From: Telmatactis stephensoni
Taxonomy: Eukaryota; Cnidaria; Anthozoa; Actiniaria; Isophelliidae
Direction of reading: 5' to 3'
Assembly: GCA_029948255.1 (NCBI GenBank)
Contig: JALIZF010001801.1
Coordinates: 682,001 to 746,000 of the forward strand
Length of the DNA stretch: 64,000 nt
Under the pieces are notes generated by a model. It saw only the letters and a program-made list of their open reading frames with translations. It did no database searches and was not told the origin of the DNA. Every line of letters starts with the position of its first letter. Positions within the stretch are counted from its first letter, which is position 1. The translations under genes were made by a program, and so were the position numbers. Below are positions 36,301-45,430 of the stretch, piece by piece.

Positions 36301-37143
36301 CGCATCACTGTCAATCGAAGTCATAAAACCAGTCAAAGCTGGTCAGCGGTCTCACTTAATGAGCCTGTATTGGGCTTTCCCCACTATGCTTCAGAGTTAC
36401 TAGTGACAGCTGAGTGTGCTTGCAACTTTGACTAAGCTGTGTGACGTATTTGTCCTTCGTGCGCAATAACGCAATTGAATTATGTACAAAAAAGTTAAAA
36501 TTATTTTCTTTGTAGAAGATATAACTGATGCGAGTCACGGAAGACTATACTCTGACTCAGAAACAAAGGTTAGGTCTCAGACCAGTTGAATGAGATTATT
36601 AATATGTAACAAATAACGTAAGCAGACTCGAGCGTCAAAGTACTGTTTGTTACCCAGGTACCTATCGTTTGTCCAATCTCGTACCCAAAACCTGCCTTCT
36701 TCCCGGTCAGCAACGAGTAACGAAAGGCTAGGGCCATGACAGCTGTTGTGCCAACCAATCAGAATGCTCCGAAAAAAGTACCCTGGCCAGAGGCTTTGTT
36801 CCTCGGTGCTGACCGAGGTATTCGTATTTGTCCTGTGCCCGGTGAGATGTGACGTCATTGTGTACCGAGCTTAAGGTTATCGCTTACTGAAAAGCACTTA
36901 TCCCACAAGGATGTACAAAACTTAATTACCAGGTGTTAATGAAGTTTACGTTCATCATGTTTCTAACGCAGCTTTTTTACTGTATATGTATACCATTTAT
37001 AACACAAATGTTTTTGTGGCCTTACATTAAGATATATTTTTATTTGCCTTCCTTAGGAGGAAATCCCCCAGAGTCCACAGAAGGCATCGACGCCATTACT
37101 GAAAAGATCAAAACTGGACGATGTGCAGCCTAAACTTGTATGA
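17543..37143 (+). CDS. Adhesion G-protein-coupled receptor (FN3-EGF-HRM-GAIN-7TM), 28 exons
   Basis: Exons: 17543-17630, 20348-20436, 20692-20863, 21476-21724, 22154-22480, 24521-24643, 25361-25468, 25846-25928 (or -25916), 26777-26971, 27548-27616, 27821-27935, 28189-28326, 29011-29083, 29322-29424, 29704-29753, 30436-30571, 30961-31058, 31243-31345, 32089-32251, 32577-32643, 33038-33104, 33500-33588, 33989-34115, 34197-34238, 34961-35089, 35738-35840, 36516-36568 and 37057-37143. All phases agree; about 1,080 residues. Order: signal peptide, about three fibronectin-III-like units (30-308), a calcium-binding EGF ([15 protein letters not shown]) at about 310-350, a hormone-receptor-like Cys region, and a GAIN region. 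The GPS motif [13 protein letters not shown] has its cleavage site before Thr at about 689. The seven-helix core has [15 protein letters not shown] in helix 3 and a Cys-Trp in loop 2. The C-tail is about 130 residues. It is a surface receptor probably activated by its tethered TSFAVLM segment. The ligand is unknown and the subgroup is unassigned. Confidence 0.9.
18568..19311. mobile_element. 744-bp TTAA-flanked DNA transposon, second copy
   Basis: TTAA flanks both ends (18564-18567 and 19312-19315). The left end reads CATAATTCCGTAG and the right end in reverse complement GGCAATTCCGTAG, so the inverted repeats are clearer than in the copy at 13014-13760. It lies in intron 1 of the adhesion GPCR and carries no transposase. 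Confidence 0.82.
19505..20245 (+). repeat. G-rich VNTR in adhesion GPCR intron 1
   Basis: About eight units of roughly 80-85 bp each carry GAAATGTCACCTGTGCATTG, a GGAGGAGAGGGGGTGTCACC block and ACTAGTTTGTCAAGGAGGG. A run of about 19 G lies near 19661-19678. Units diverge at the right end. Confidence 0.88.
21095..21235 (+). mobile_element. tRNA-derived SINE (diverged)
   Basis: TTAGTTGGTTAGTG resembles a polymerase III A box and GAGTTCGATCCCAG a B box. They are followed by TTTGACTTCCACTAATCTGTG and TTAGTTTTAAATACC, a tail shared in weaker form with the SINEs at 24875 and 49470. It is not a functional tRNA. Confidence 0.55.
22551..22884. mobile_element. MITE with CAAGGGCGGATCCAGG inverted ends
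   Basis: The left end CAAGGGCGGATCCAGG is matched by CCTGGATCCGCCCTTG at the right. ATCCA on both sides may be the target duplication. This end sequence is typical of a widespread hAT-like non-autonomous group. It lies in adhesion GPCR intron 5. Confidence 0.8.
22977..23085 (+). repeat. CTAC microsatellite, upstream block
   Basis: It holds about 25 uninterrupted CTAC units directly before the LINE fragment. CCAACCAA-type words lie just upstream. Confidence 0.95.
23086..23975 (+). mobile_element. 5'-truncated non-LTR retrotransposon (LINE) with C-terminal zinc-knuckle ORF
   Basis: An open frame from about 23086 to the stop at 23825-23827 reads [29 protein letters not shown] and [17 protein letters not shown] followed by [11 protein letters not shown]. 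The CxxC-H-C arrangement is the zinc-binding module found after the reverse transcriptase of L2/CR1/I-type LINEs. The polymerase itself is missing. No ATG opens this frame, as expected for a truncated copy. The tail ends CCAATAAAGCTTATTACTAC. It lies in adhesion GPCR intron 5, between two CTAC arrays. Confidence 0.85.
23976..24375 (+). repeat. CTAC/CTAT compound microsatellite, downstream block
   Basis: CTACCTAC, CTATCTACCTCTAC, CCACCTAC and finally CTGC units make up a 400-bp compound array right after the LINE tail. The overlapping Tyr-Leu-Pro-Thr open frames here are repeat artefacts. Confidence 0.95.
24662..24861. mobile_element. MITE with TTAGCCTCCTCCGCAGGCAAC ends
   Basis: TAGCCTCCTCCGCAGGCAAC at the left is perfectly matched by GTTGCCTGCGGAGGAGGCTA at the right. 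The 200-bp element has no coding content and lies just after the EGF exon of the receptor. Confidence 0.82.
24875..25020 (+). mobile_element. tRNA-derived SINE
   Basis: GAGTAGCTCAGTTGGTCAAT matches an A box and GGTCCCGAGTTCAATTC a B box. The body runs to GTAGCTTTAATTAGCTTTAA. A minus-strand copy with the same tail lies at 49470-49592. The cloverleaf acceptor end is not intact. Confidence 0.78.
25105..25240. repeat. Interspersed repeat shared with 28545-28680
   Basis: CACTCACTACC, TACATACATC, CTCACATGTTGATTT and GAACCCGGAGAAAAAACC occur in the same order here and at 28545-28680. It is probably the body of a SINE-like element whose tRNA-like head is visible in the second copy. Confidence 0.6.
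25245..25318. repeat. Short TGTGATATAAACACTC hairpin
   Basis: TGTACTGTGATATAAACACT is answered by TTATCACAGTACAGAGACAT after a very short loop. It is a minimal member of the family at 58674-58860. Confidence 0.6.
25635..25771. mobile_element. MITE copy, CGTATGA-GTGTGAAAA family
   Basis: GTAGTTTTCGTATGACTGTG opens the block and CACACTCATAGGAAAACTGC closes it, with CACGGCCACAGCACGG words inside. It is the same family as 7041-7180. Confidence 0.7.
25983..26215 (+). repeat. 40-bp minisatellite in adhesion GPCR intron 8
   Basis: About six near-identical units contain TATATCATTAGTTAAAAAAC and then GAAATAGGAGATACAAAACC. The open frames on both strands that repeat [13 protein letters not shown] or its reverse are by-products. 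Confidence 0.92.
26225..26292 (+). repeat. tRNA-like sequence fragment
   Basis: GGAGGCGCAGTCCGTTAGTG and GATTGATGGTTTCTCTCCCG loosely resemble A and B boxes. It is too poor for a tRNA gene and is probably a SINE remnant. Confidence 0.35.
28545..28800 (-). mobile_element. SINE with tRNA-like head on the minus strand
   Basis: On the minus strand the block starts GGTGGCCGCCGAGTGGTGAG (A-box-like) and then has GGTTCGGGTTTGAGTCCCGG (B-box-like). The body continues through a GGTTTTTTCTCCGGGTTCTT stretch shared with 25105-25240. It lies in adhesion GPCR intron 12. Confidence 0.68.
33640..33910. repeat. Interspersed repeat with GTACAGATGACG/GTACAGACAC words
   Basis: Two ends with TCTGTACTCTCATCGATGTACAGATGACG-like and TGCATTAGAGTACAGACAC-like words point inward, followed by CCAATCAAAGTGCGCGTAAG. 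A related block lies at 27010-27200 (AGAGTACAGACGCAC, TGCACAGATGACGTCA). Both are in adhesion GPCR introns, and this is probably an old MITE family. Confidence 0.5.
34262..34380. repeat. Foldback repeat in adhesion GPCR intron 24
   Basis: TCTGTACTCCAATAGATGCACAGA on the left is mirrored by TCTGTGCATCTATTAGAGTACTG on the right. It is related to the repeat at 33640-33910. Confidence 0.6.
36010..36205. mobile_element. MITE copies, CGTATGA-GTGTGAAAA family
   Basis: GGATTTCGAATGACTGTGAA starts the main copy and a TTTCACACTAATTACGAAATCTGC stretch ends it, with ACGGCACGG-type words inside. A partial copy abuts on the left. It lies in adhesion GPCR intron 26. Confidence 0.65.
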
Positions 37144-39041
37144 AAAGTGGACATGAGACAATCAGAAACTGTCCTTGAACACAGAGTACCAAGAAATTAG
37201 TATGGTTCGTGATTCATATTGAATCATGGAGACTTAATTAAATGGATCGTTGACGGTCCGTACGCGTGTGTAAAGTGAAACATTACTGTAACTTAAGCCT
37301 GGTTCGCATGCGATACCGAGTCTGCGCGTGTTGCTTAGGCTCATGCTTGTGTTGCTACTGTGAACTGGACCTTAGGAAACAGTCTTTAGAAAAAGATCCA
37401 CGTTACGAGATCAAAAGAAGTAGTTTTAGAATACCATTCAGTTCAGAATTATGCAACCTAAAAAAACTCAAGAATTCGGTGTTTTTATCTGGCATCAATC
37501 AAACCAACTAGGACTATTAATTGGTCGATGAAACAGAAACAGAAACCTTGATGGCACATCTTTAGTTGACTGGGTTGTGTAATTTTGTACTGAGTTTAAA
37601 AATCGGATAAACCAAATGTGTAGACGAACATAGGCTGAAATTACTGACAAGGTTTCATTTCTTGAAACAAAACCTGCTAAATTTATGAAACAGATTTTTC
37701 CTGTTTTATCTTCATATCCATACATATTTAGTATAGTATTGAACAGACAAGGAAAACAAAAGGTTTTTCAAAACTGGAAAGCTTAGCTAATATTACGATT
37801 TAGTATAAACTACTGTAGAATACAGCGTCTAAGTTAACGATGTAGATAGTTTGCTGTCAATAAACATAAAAGTTAATTATTTTCCTTGGCAAAAAAACTG
37901 AAATTTTTCTTATAAACAAAATATGTTTTTATTAGATATGAATCAATATCTATACAATGTGAAACGATTCCTCCGTCATCGAATGTGCACTGGAAATTGT
38001 TTGCACAATAGTTTGATAGTTTTATCTTGCATAACAAACACCCCCGTCCCCCACCCCCTCACACACATGCGGAATTGAACGCCTACTCAACGATGTTCGA
38101 GTCTCAGCCGATTGAAGTCACGCCTAGCTGTCAGAAACAATAGAAAAACCTCGCAAGGCTATTGCTTGAATAATCGGCTACTAATCGTCAGTTGAACGTG
38201 AGTTAATCGAGAATTATCAAGCTTAACGCCGATTACCAAGTTGGCCAAATTACGTACCATATACTACAGGACTCAACCATTTTGCTCATCAGAAAGCCCG
38301 ACTTCCTCTTGAATCACATGTATACAGCCATTTCGACCTACTGGGATAGTCCAGATAAAAGAAGCCCATTCAACGTACCTCATGTTGTTCTTGATGATAT
38401 CTGCAGGTTTTTTTAAAATGATAAAATTAAAAAAAATTAAAATTAAAATTTTCTTTCTTTTTCACTTTTTCCTATCTGAGTTTCTTTCTCATCAGGTTTG
38501 ATTTTTCTGCTTTTTTGACTTTTAGCTCAAAGGAGAATTTAGCTGAAAATCCACAAAAAGAAAACTATTAATGGCATCAAGTGCGTGCGGTAAAACTAAA
38601 TTTCTAATTTTTCGACTTTTACTAGCTCGGTTTTTAAATGCACATTATTCACGTCTGTTGCCTCCATGTGGCTTGTGTGTGACTGCAACGACTGAAGTAT
38701 CCTGTTACATAAAGTCACGAAGTCACACTTCATGACTACAAAGTGATTTGAAGGAAATATTCGATAAGCATTACTTATTCTTAAAACAGTTTGTAGATCA
38801 CGTATAAGTGAACGTATTTGTACATCTATCAATACAAATGTACAAACGAACAATGAACTTTGATGACAGTTGATGGTGTGCAAACTGTAGGTGATGTGAA
38901 AACACTGATGTCAACAGCTCTCCACAAATGTTTGTAGTTATTTGAAAGACATTCTACAAGAAATATTTATGTTAGTTTATCTAGTGCTTAAACCAGGTCA
39001 AGTCAAAACAACATGCCTACCACACAAATGAGCAGCAAAAG
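37144..39041. other. Spacer between the receptor and the LicD gene
   Basis: The two genes converge here. An AATAAA hexamer at 37859-37864 could end the receptor transcript with about 0.7 kb of 3' untranslated sequence. The 38401-38560 part is A/T-rich low complexity. I see no further gene. Confidence 0.45.
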
Positions 39042-40154
39042 TCATTCAAATCGGCTTTGCTGTTCTAGAGTTAGTTTGATATCATCACAACTCAAGATTG
39101 GATCGAGCTGGGTTTCTACTGGTTTTCGTTCTTTAGCACTCTTAGGTGGCTTCATGTAGTCTTTTCCGTATCTATTAATCAACATTGATTTCCAGTTCTT
39201 GGCAACAGGGAATTTAAACCCCTCGAATTCCATTTCTTTTAGAGGAAATATTCCATCCAGTGAACCATCATGAACATACATATCTATCATCATTCCATCA
39301 TGCCAGTTGCAACCATGTTTTAGACAATATTTGTAACAACTACTACGATCTCTTAGTCTTGGGTTGTAGTTTGCATGATAAACACCAACTATTTTGTGCC
39401 GTTTTTTGCGGTAGTTTGAAGGTCTCATTGCAGGATCAGTTTCTGTGTTCTGAAAGAAAATATCTTTGGGCAGTTCTTTTGAGACTGTTGTAAAGAAGCG
39501 AATGTAATCTTCCAGTGGCATTTGAATATCAACATCTGTATCCCATGGTATATGGCCCTTGTGTCTAGCAGCTCCTAGAAGAGTTCCTCCATATAACCAA
39601 TACCGTATTCTGTTCTTTCTCGCTATCAGATCGAATATCCTCAGCATTCTTGTTGTTACGAGTTGGCACTGTCTAGTCTCAAGTTTTCCCTCGCCCCGCA
39701 TATCAGGGCAGTCAAAGCGTTTACCATCACGACTGAGTTCACAGTACCCTCCTATCTCAGTATAAGACTGTGGACACATATCTCCATATTTAAAAGGAAT
39801 ACTGCAGAATCCACCGTGCATTCGTCGTTCGACATCTGCATTTTGTACATCACCGACATCAATGTACTCAAGATTGTACTTATTATTATCCGATGGGATA
39901 GGAGGAATCGTTTCTGGTGGTGGCGTAGGTTTTGTCGTTGGAATAGCCATAGATTCTGCAAGTAATTTCTGTTGTTTCTTGTCCAAAAGCGTTTCAATTT
40001 CCTTGAAGACACTGTGTTTCTCATCACGTACTGGCTGACGACTACGCTTGGTCAGAACGTCAAACGACGAAATAGTGAGTAAGAACAATAGAGTCATGAC
40101 CGATAGCCATATGAAGAAGAGTAAACGACGTGATCCAAGCATTAATCGAACCAT
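39042..40154 (-). CDS. Intronless LicD/fukutin-family phosphotransferase, type II membrane protein
   Basis: A single open exon encodes 370 residues from the ATG at 40154. The frame stays open upstream without an ATG. I chose this start because its context (CCAAAATGG) is good and it gives a short basic cytoplasmic tail followed at once by one membrane segment at about 10-30. A Pro-rich stem follows, then a Cys-rich module at about 117-163. The LicD signature reads [11 protein letters not shown] at 187-197 and IPWDTDVDI at 202-210, with the acidic pair expected to bind metal. LicD proteins move phosphorylated groups such as phosphocholine or ribitol phosphate onto glycans; fukutin and FKRP do this in the Golgi. 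The real donor and acceptor here are unknown. FKRP itself is less likely because the stem and Cys module differ. Lack of introns, amid intron-rich neighbours, suggests an old retrocopy or an intron-poor lineage expansion. Confidence 0.88.
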   Translation of the reverse strand: MVRLMLGSRRLLFFIWLSVMTLLFLLTISSFDVLTKRSRQPVRDEKHSVFKEIETLLDKKQQKLLAESMAIPTTKPTPPPETIPPIPSDNNKYNLEYIDVGDVQNADVERRMHGGFCSIPFKYGDMCPQSYTEIGGYCELSRDGKRFDCPDMRGEGKLETRQCQLVTTRMLRIFDLIARKNRIRYWLYGGTLLGAARHKGHIPWDTDVDIQMPLEDYIRFFTTVSKELPKDIFFQNTETDPAMRPSNYRKKRHKIVGVYHANYNPRLRDRSSCYKYCLKHGCNWHDGMMIDMYVHDGSLDGIFPLKEMEFEGFKFPVAKNWKSMLINRYGKDYMKPPKSAKERKPVETQLDPILSCDDIKLTLEQQSRFE

Positions 40155-40714
40155 TTTGGCAAAACTACGAGTACCTTTACTCGAAAACCTTTTCCATGTG
40201 CTGTTCCAGAGCAACACAGTCACAAACGATAAGCATCTCTTAAGTTCGTGACGATGACAGTCAAGAAAGCGCGCTTCTGCGAAACCAGTCGTATCATGTT
40301 ACCTCGTGTATTTGCATTTCTCAAATTGTATTTAGAAAGTAACTTTAGACAATCGAATTTAGCCATTTAAAAACTGTTAAAAATATATTTTATGTGACTT
40401 CTTTCCTGACCACCTTAATGAATAGAGGATCATTGTTGAAAGGGCACTGGACGAACCAATTCTCGGTTGCTAAAAAGGAAAGGCGAGCGAGACGGTATTA
40501 CAGTCAACTGAGCTAGTGGACCATTAGTCACTAATATACGTGAAGATGGAATTAAATTATGAATCATTTAGTTGAATTTTATATATCCGAGATTGCGCAC
40601 TGCAGACATTTTTTTTATCGCGAAATGAAAGTGCCGTCGTGAAAAATCAAACTGATCCGAAATCGGCGAAATGAACGTGTTGCAAAAACTTCATAAAAGT
40701 TCGTGCATGAGGTA

Positions 40715-40945
40715 AATACGGTGGCCCACAGGGGCAAAACACAATGCAAAATTCCTTTGAAAACACAACAAAGTTTTATGGAACACAACAATCTTTCACA
40801 GAACACAACAAAATCTCGTGGAACACAATAAAGTTTCGTGGAACACAACAATCTTTCACTGAACACAACAATCTTTCACTGAACACAACAATCTCTCACA
40901 GAACACAACAAAGTTTCACAGTACACAAGTCTTTCACAAGCATGC
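40715..40945 (+). repeat. 20-bp GAACACAACA tandem array
   Basis: GGAACACAACAAAGTTTCGT and TGAACACAACAATCTTTCAC units alternate about nine times. The left flank, CACAGGGGCAAAACACAATG, recurs in reverse complement at the end of the array at 45045-45430, so the two are copies of one element in opposite orientation. Confidence 0.88.
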
Positions 40946-41065
40946 GTCGTCTTGCATGCGTTGTGTTGAGTCATCGTGCGTGGTCTTGAGTGGTTTTCCG
41001 TTGTCTTGCGTCGTCTTGTGTTGTCTTGCGTCGTCTTGCCTCGTTAGCGTGAACCAGGCGTTATA

Positions 41066-41212
41066 TCGTATTTATCCCACACCATAGCGAATACAGCCAA
41101 TCAGAAAGCAGGAAAGCCGTTGTATATTCGGCGGTATTCAACTGTCTCTTCCCATGACACATTGCCATTATTTGCTGTATTTTCTATGGTGTGGGCTTAT
41201 AGTGTAGGATAA
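41066..41212. mobile_element. MITE with CCACACCATAG inverted ends
   Basis: TTATCCCACACCATAGCGAATACAGC is mirrored by GCTGTATTTTCTATGGTGTGGGCTTATA after a loop of about 80 bp. No coding sequence is seen. Confidence 0.75.
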
Positions 41213-41379
41213 AATAATTGTATGTATTTGCTACCTGACGCATAAAATCAAATCAAAGCGATTTGAATTCATGCTACGGGGACAAATTCTAATGTAAGTC
41301 AGGAATTTTGTAAGAAATGGTTTCCAATTTTATTATTCAAATAGGTATTTAAAAGTAAAAATATTATCACTTGCGAGAA

Positions 41380-41660
41380 AAAAAATCCTGATATTCGAAA
41401 AAAGAAAAAATTGGAAATAACGTCCAGACATTCGAAAAATGAAAAGGAAAACTAAAGGAAAAAAAAGAAAGAAATTTGTGATGTCTAGGAAATGCACCCC
41501 ACAGAAACAATGCAGTAAGATATATGAATAATTATAATTTAAAAAAAATGAAAATGAAACTTATCAGAAAAAATATCAAAAACATTGAAAAACAAGTTCA
41601 AAAAGATGTAATTTTAACTTAAAGCTAGGGAAAGAAACGGAAAAAATGAAGAAAAAAAGA
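41380..41660 (+). repeat. A-rich low-complexity tract
   Basis: AAAAAAGAAA and GGAAAA words dominate, and there is no coding signal. It could be the eroded tail of a retroelement, but nothing proves this. Confidence 0.5.
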
Positions 41661-41884
41661 AGTCAGAAAAGCATCCGGCGTCAACGAGGATCGAACCTGT
41701 AACCCCTTAAAGAGCACCCCCCGGAAATAAAATAACAGACTGAATGAATAACTGTAAAAAGAAAAAAAGAAAAAGAAATTTTGGGACGATTCTCCCGAGA
41801 CATTCTGAGAAGCTGAGACATCGAATCGACTTACGTTACGGATGAAGATTTCGGCCCCATCCACGCTATCCCGGTGCTACATAT

Positions 41885-41990
41885 TACAGTTATCTTAGCC
41901 CGAAGGCCAGGGAGGGAGACGATATCCGGACCCTAATCCATACCTTTAGATATCACCTTAGACCGCTGCGCTACCTAGACACTTAATAGA
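41885..41990 (-). repeat. tRNA-like SINE fragment on the minus strand
   Basis: On the minus strand, GTCTAGGTAGCGCAGCGGTC resembles an A box and a CCGGATATCG region lies where a B box would be. No complete cloverleaf can be drawn, so I treat it as a SINE remnant. Confidence 0.45.
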
Positions 41991-41999
41991 TTTAATGAC

Positions 42000-43257
42000 T
42001 AATCGGGGTAGTCTATTCGGCGAAGTTTCATTGTAATGCTAATACTCCCCAGGGAAAGAAATGTACCAATCAGAGTCCAGCTATCAAAAAATAGCTGTTT
42101 TGTAAATAAATAGAAAGAGAAAATAAAAGAATAAGTTTTCAGGAACATCGAGCTTGTCTGCATTGTTTTACTCCATCGATTTGTGCCAATTCCCTAGGGA
42201 GATAGAAGAACCAATCAAAATCTAGTCGATTGAAGAGGGATCAATAAATTTCCATGATTATTTCATATTAAGAACAGCAGGCCTCAAGCCGTTACGTACG
42301 CTATTACTTATGGATTTTTATTTCCGTTGCAAAGTGAAATGATCGGCCTCACTGAAGATGTTCAGTTGGAATCCACGTTCCTTATTTCAGGATCCCCTAG
42401 AGCGTAATCAGATTAAGACATCAGCAAAGGTAAGTTATTTTATAAGTTAAGGTGAGTTAAAATTTGGATTGATACTTTTAGCTCATCGTTTTAAAACAAA
42501 GCTCGTAGTTGTTTACATGTACGCGTTTCGGTTCTTCAATATTAACACCAAATTTGTTAGTTACATGGTCGATTTGAGTTTAATTGTTTAAGTAGACGAG
42601 AAATTAAATTATAACTGATCTCGTAAATATGTATCCACGAAAACTCCACAGAGAATCTCGTAATGCAGAATGCCAAACTCGCGCAAGTTTTAATTTTATA
42701 TTGTCGTATTCAAAATATTGGGAAATGCCATTTTTGCCTAGAAACTTAATAACACAAAAAAGTAAACCTTTTAAATCTTCCATAGCGCTTTCATTACATG
42801 ATGAAATCTTTCAAGTGATTCACTGCTCTGCCTGACGAATTATCCTATACATAGTCAAGACAACTAAAATTACACGATTGTAAAAACCAGAGTAAGCACC
42901 AGACTGAGATACGCACGTCACGTGATTTGATATGTTTCACCACATTTGTGCTATTTTTAAACCACAGGTCACTTACGCGCGCTCGTCAATTTTGAACATG
43001 CATTTACATTCATTTGCTTCCAGCGCGAGGTGAATTCGTTCGAATCGTACTGTTCTAATAAGAAATCGAATGTGGGACAACACGTCAAGGTTTTTATAAG
43101 GGGGTGTGCGGAGTCTCAGTCACCTGATTATACTCTCCTGGATTTAGTCGTTATTTTTGATGTTAGTCTTGTGGTTAGGGAACGGGAACTAATTTCGAAA
43201 ACTGAAGAACTGATGTTTAAAGCTGTTTTTTATCATAATCGGTACCTATTTTAATAT
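42000..43257. other. Intergenic stretch, no gene recognised
   Basis: Short open frames occur near 42629-42835 and 43030-43254, but they lack any known domain, conserved motif or convincing splice partner. I see no structured RNA. Confidence 0.4.
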
Positions 43258-43264
43258 CCCATAT

Positions 43265-43799
43265 CAGGAGCTCATTACTAGGAGCGTACAACTAGGACCC
43301 TGATCTTGAGTGATCCTTTTCTCAGACCTGGTTATTTTTAGAATCATATTTCCCGCGTAAAATTAAGCGTTTTCGAAGAGGTCTTCAAAGGTATAATTCA
43401 TAATGGCGGCTTCAGACGGAGACGCGGTCGTTCTATACTCACTTATATCTGTCGTTCCTCGTTTTCCGATTCCTTTTTATTCCCTATCCATCATTACTTA
43501 GTGTATTTACCCATGAAACACTGCAGTCGTGCTGCAGGATGCATACAATATATAGGTACTTGTAGTCTAGTGCTGAAGCTGAAGTCAGCGATCAGTTAAG
43601 ATATGGAATAAAAAATTTTATTGAGTTCGAACAGTTCGAACACAAACAAACACGTCTATGACGTCACCAGAGAATCGCACGCTGATTGGCTACGGTAGCA
43701 TTCTTTGTCTGCATATCTGTTCTAAAAATAGATGGTCTGTGAAAACGATTACTCTAAAGCGATGTACGTGAGTTGTACGCTCCTAGTAATGGGCTCCTG
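43265..43799. mobile_element. 535-bp DNA transposon with 29-bp inverted repeats and 7-bp target duplication
   Basis: The left end is CAGGAGCTCATTACTAGGAG plus CGTACAACT. The right end is its reverse complement with one mismatch. CCCATAT stands immediately outside both ends (43258-43264 and 43800-43806). There is no transposase frame, so it is non-autonomous and mobilised by an unknown partner. Confidence 0.88.
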
Positions 43800-43984
43800 C
43801 CCATATCAATCTTGGGGCGGGGAAGGGGGTGAGTTGGGGTTGGGAAAGAACTAGAACCCTTCACTACCCCTCTGACTTTCTCATGCGACCTGAGCTGGGG
43901 CCATTGTTAATGGGGCTTGTTGCTTAATTTGTAGAAACCCAGAACACAAGGTGTTATTTTCCCTGTAGCTTGTAACATTGTACA

Positions 43985-44230
43985 CAACATGCATCGTGCG
44001 TGTGTCCGACCCTGCAACAGGTGCGCGCAACAGTTAGAGAATTAGAAACGAGTTCTTTTTCTGAAGCCATACCAACCTTGCAACAGATCGTGCAACGTTT
44101 TGCGCAACAGCTACAGAAGTACAACCGAGCTTTTCCTGGGGCATTGCGCGCGCCTGTTGCAGGGGTTAACACACGTTCTGTTGCGCGCAACATTGCAATA
44201 ACCTTGGACTACTTAAATTGTTATGAGTTG
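43985..44230. mobile_element. Foldback element with GCAACA/TGTTGC-rich arms
   Basis: CCCTGCAACAGGTGCGCGCAAC is mirrored by GCGCGCGCCTGTTGCAGGGG, and further TGTTGCGCGCAACATTGCAA words lie at the right. Open frames on both strands across it follow from the palindrome. Confidence 0.6.
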
Positions 44231-44534
44231 GATTTTGGTATTTCAAACCTTAGTGGCTACCATTTCCAGAGCTAATGCACACATTCCAGATGGCGCGGAG
44301 CTTCAGTAACGAAAAGTCGGATAAATTTTGACGAATTTTTCGTTCTTTTACTAGATCAAGTAAGCATACGTCTGTTGTGGGCAGGGCCAGAGTTCAAACG
44401 TCGCCCGAGCAAAAATTCTGACACATGTTCTAAAATGAAACACTTATAATCATAGATAAAAACAGTTTTTGATAAACGTCTTAAAGTCCGTATGCTTTTT
44501 CTTTGTGCTTGTCTACTGACACCTATCGTTTCCT

Positions 44535-44880
44535 TGACAGCCTAGATATGAGTATATAGTCTAGATTTTAACCTTCTTCTCTGGATGGACTGGATGGAGA
44601 AGGTCGAAATATGGCACTATGTATTCTAAATGATGCCCATTATTTTTAGCAAGCAGCGCTATTAAACGTTTGATAGATAAAACGGTTTTCTGATTTACAT
44701 CGTTAAAGATCCGACATAAAACGTGGTTTTCGTTTACAGCCTAGATATGAACATAGTTCGAATTTTAACCCTTTTCGATCTCTGAATGGAGAAGGTTGAA
44801 ATCCGAGTACCATGTATTATAACTGCTGCATTATTTCTTTAGCAAGCGGCGTTATTAAACGTTTGATTAACTTACCATTT
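44535..44880 (+). repeat. Tandem duplication, about 210-bp period
   Basis: CAGCCTAGATATGA, TTTTAACC, ATGGAGAAGGT and GCGTTATTAAACGTTTGAT occur in the same order twice, at 44540-44680 and 44750-44870. The two copies are clearly diverged. Confidence 0.75.
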
Positions 44881-45044
44881 ATATACAATATAGAACATAA
44901 TGAGACTAATACAATTAGCAGTGTTATTCGTCCAGCACTTTGAAGCTCCATGTCCACGGACCTGAAAAATGTTCAACAAATACGACATTAATATAAAAAT
45001 CTGAAAGAAATTTCTCATCCTCATTAACTAATTAGTTGCTTGTG

Positions 45045-45430
45045 AAAGACTTGTGTACTGTAAAACATTGTTGGGTCTTGTTGTGTTCCACCATAGTTAA
45101 TATTAACTATGGCTCCACGAGACTTTGTTGTGTTCAGTGAAAGCTTGTTGTGTTCCACGAAACTTTGTTGTGTTCAGTGAAAGCTTGTTGTGTTCTACGT
45201 GAAACTTTGTTGTGTTCAGTGAAAGCTTGTTGTGTTCCACGAAACTTTCACTTTTGTGTTCAGTGAAAGATTGTTGTGCCACATACATACAAAGTTTCGT
45301 GGAACGGTTCCACGAAACTTTGTTGTGTTCAGTGAAAGATTGTTGTGTTCCATAAAACTTTGTTGTATTTTCAAAAGCAATTTTGCATTGTGTTTTGCCC
45401 CTGTGGGTCACCGTATGGGCCACCGTAGGT
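45045..45430 (-). repeat. 20-bp GAACACAACA tandem array, inverted copy
   Basis: On the minus strand the units read GAACACAACAAAGTTTCGTG and GAACACAACAAGCTTTCACT. The plus-strand right flank, CATTGTGTTTTGCCCCTGTG, is the reverse complement of the left flank of the array at 40715. It lies between the LicD and AMPK genes, in the opposite orientation. Confidence 0.88.

Noticed and set aside
40155..40223. N-terminal extension of the LicD protein by 23 residues
   Set aside because: The codon at 40223 is GTG, not ATG. The ATG at 40154 has a better context and places the membrane segment normally.
43954..44275. Two overlapping open frames on opposite strands near 44 kb
   Set aside because: They follow from a GC-rich palindromic element, with no domain and no splice partner.
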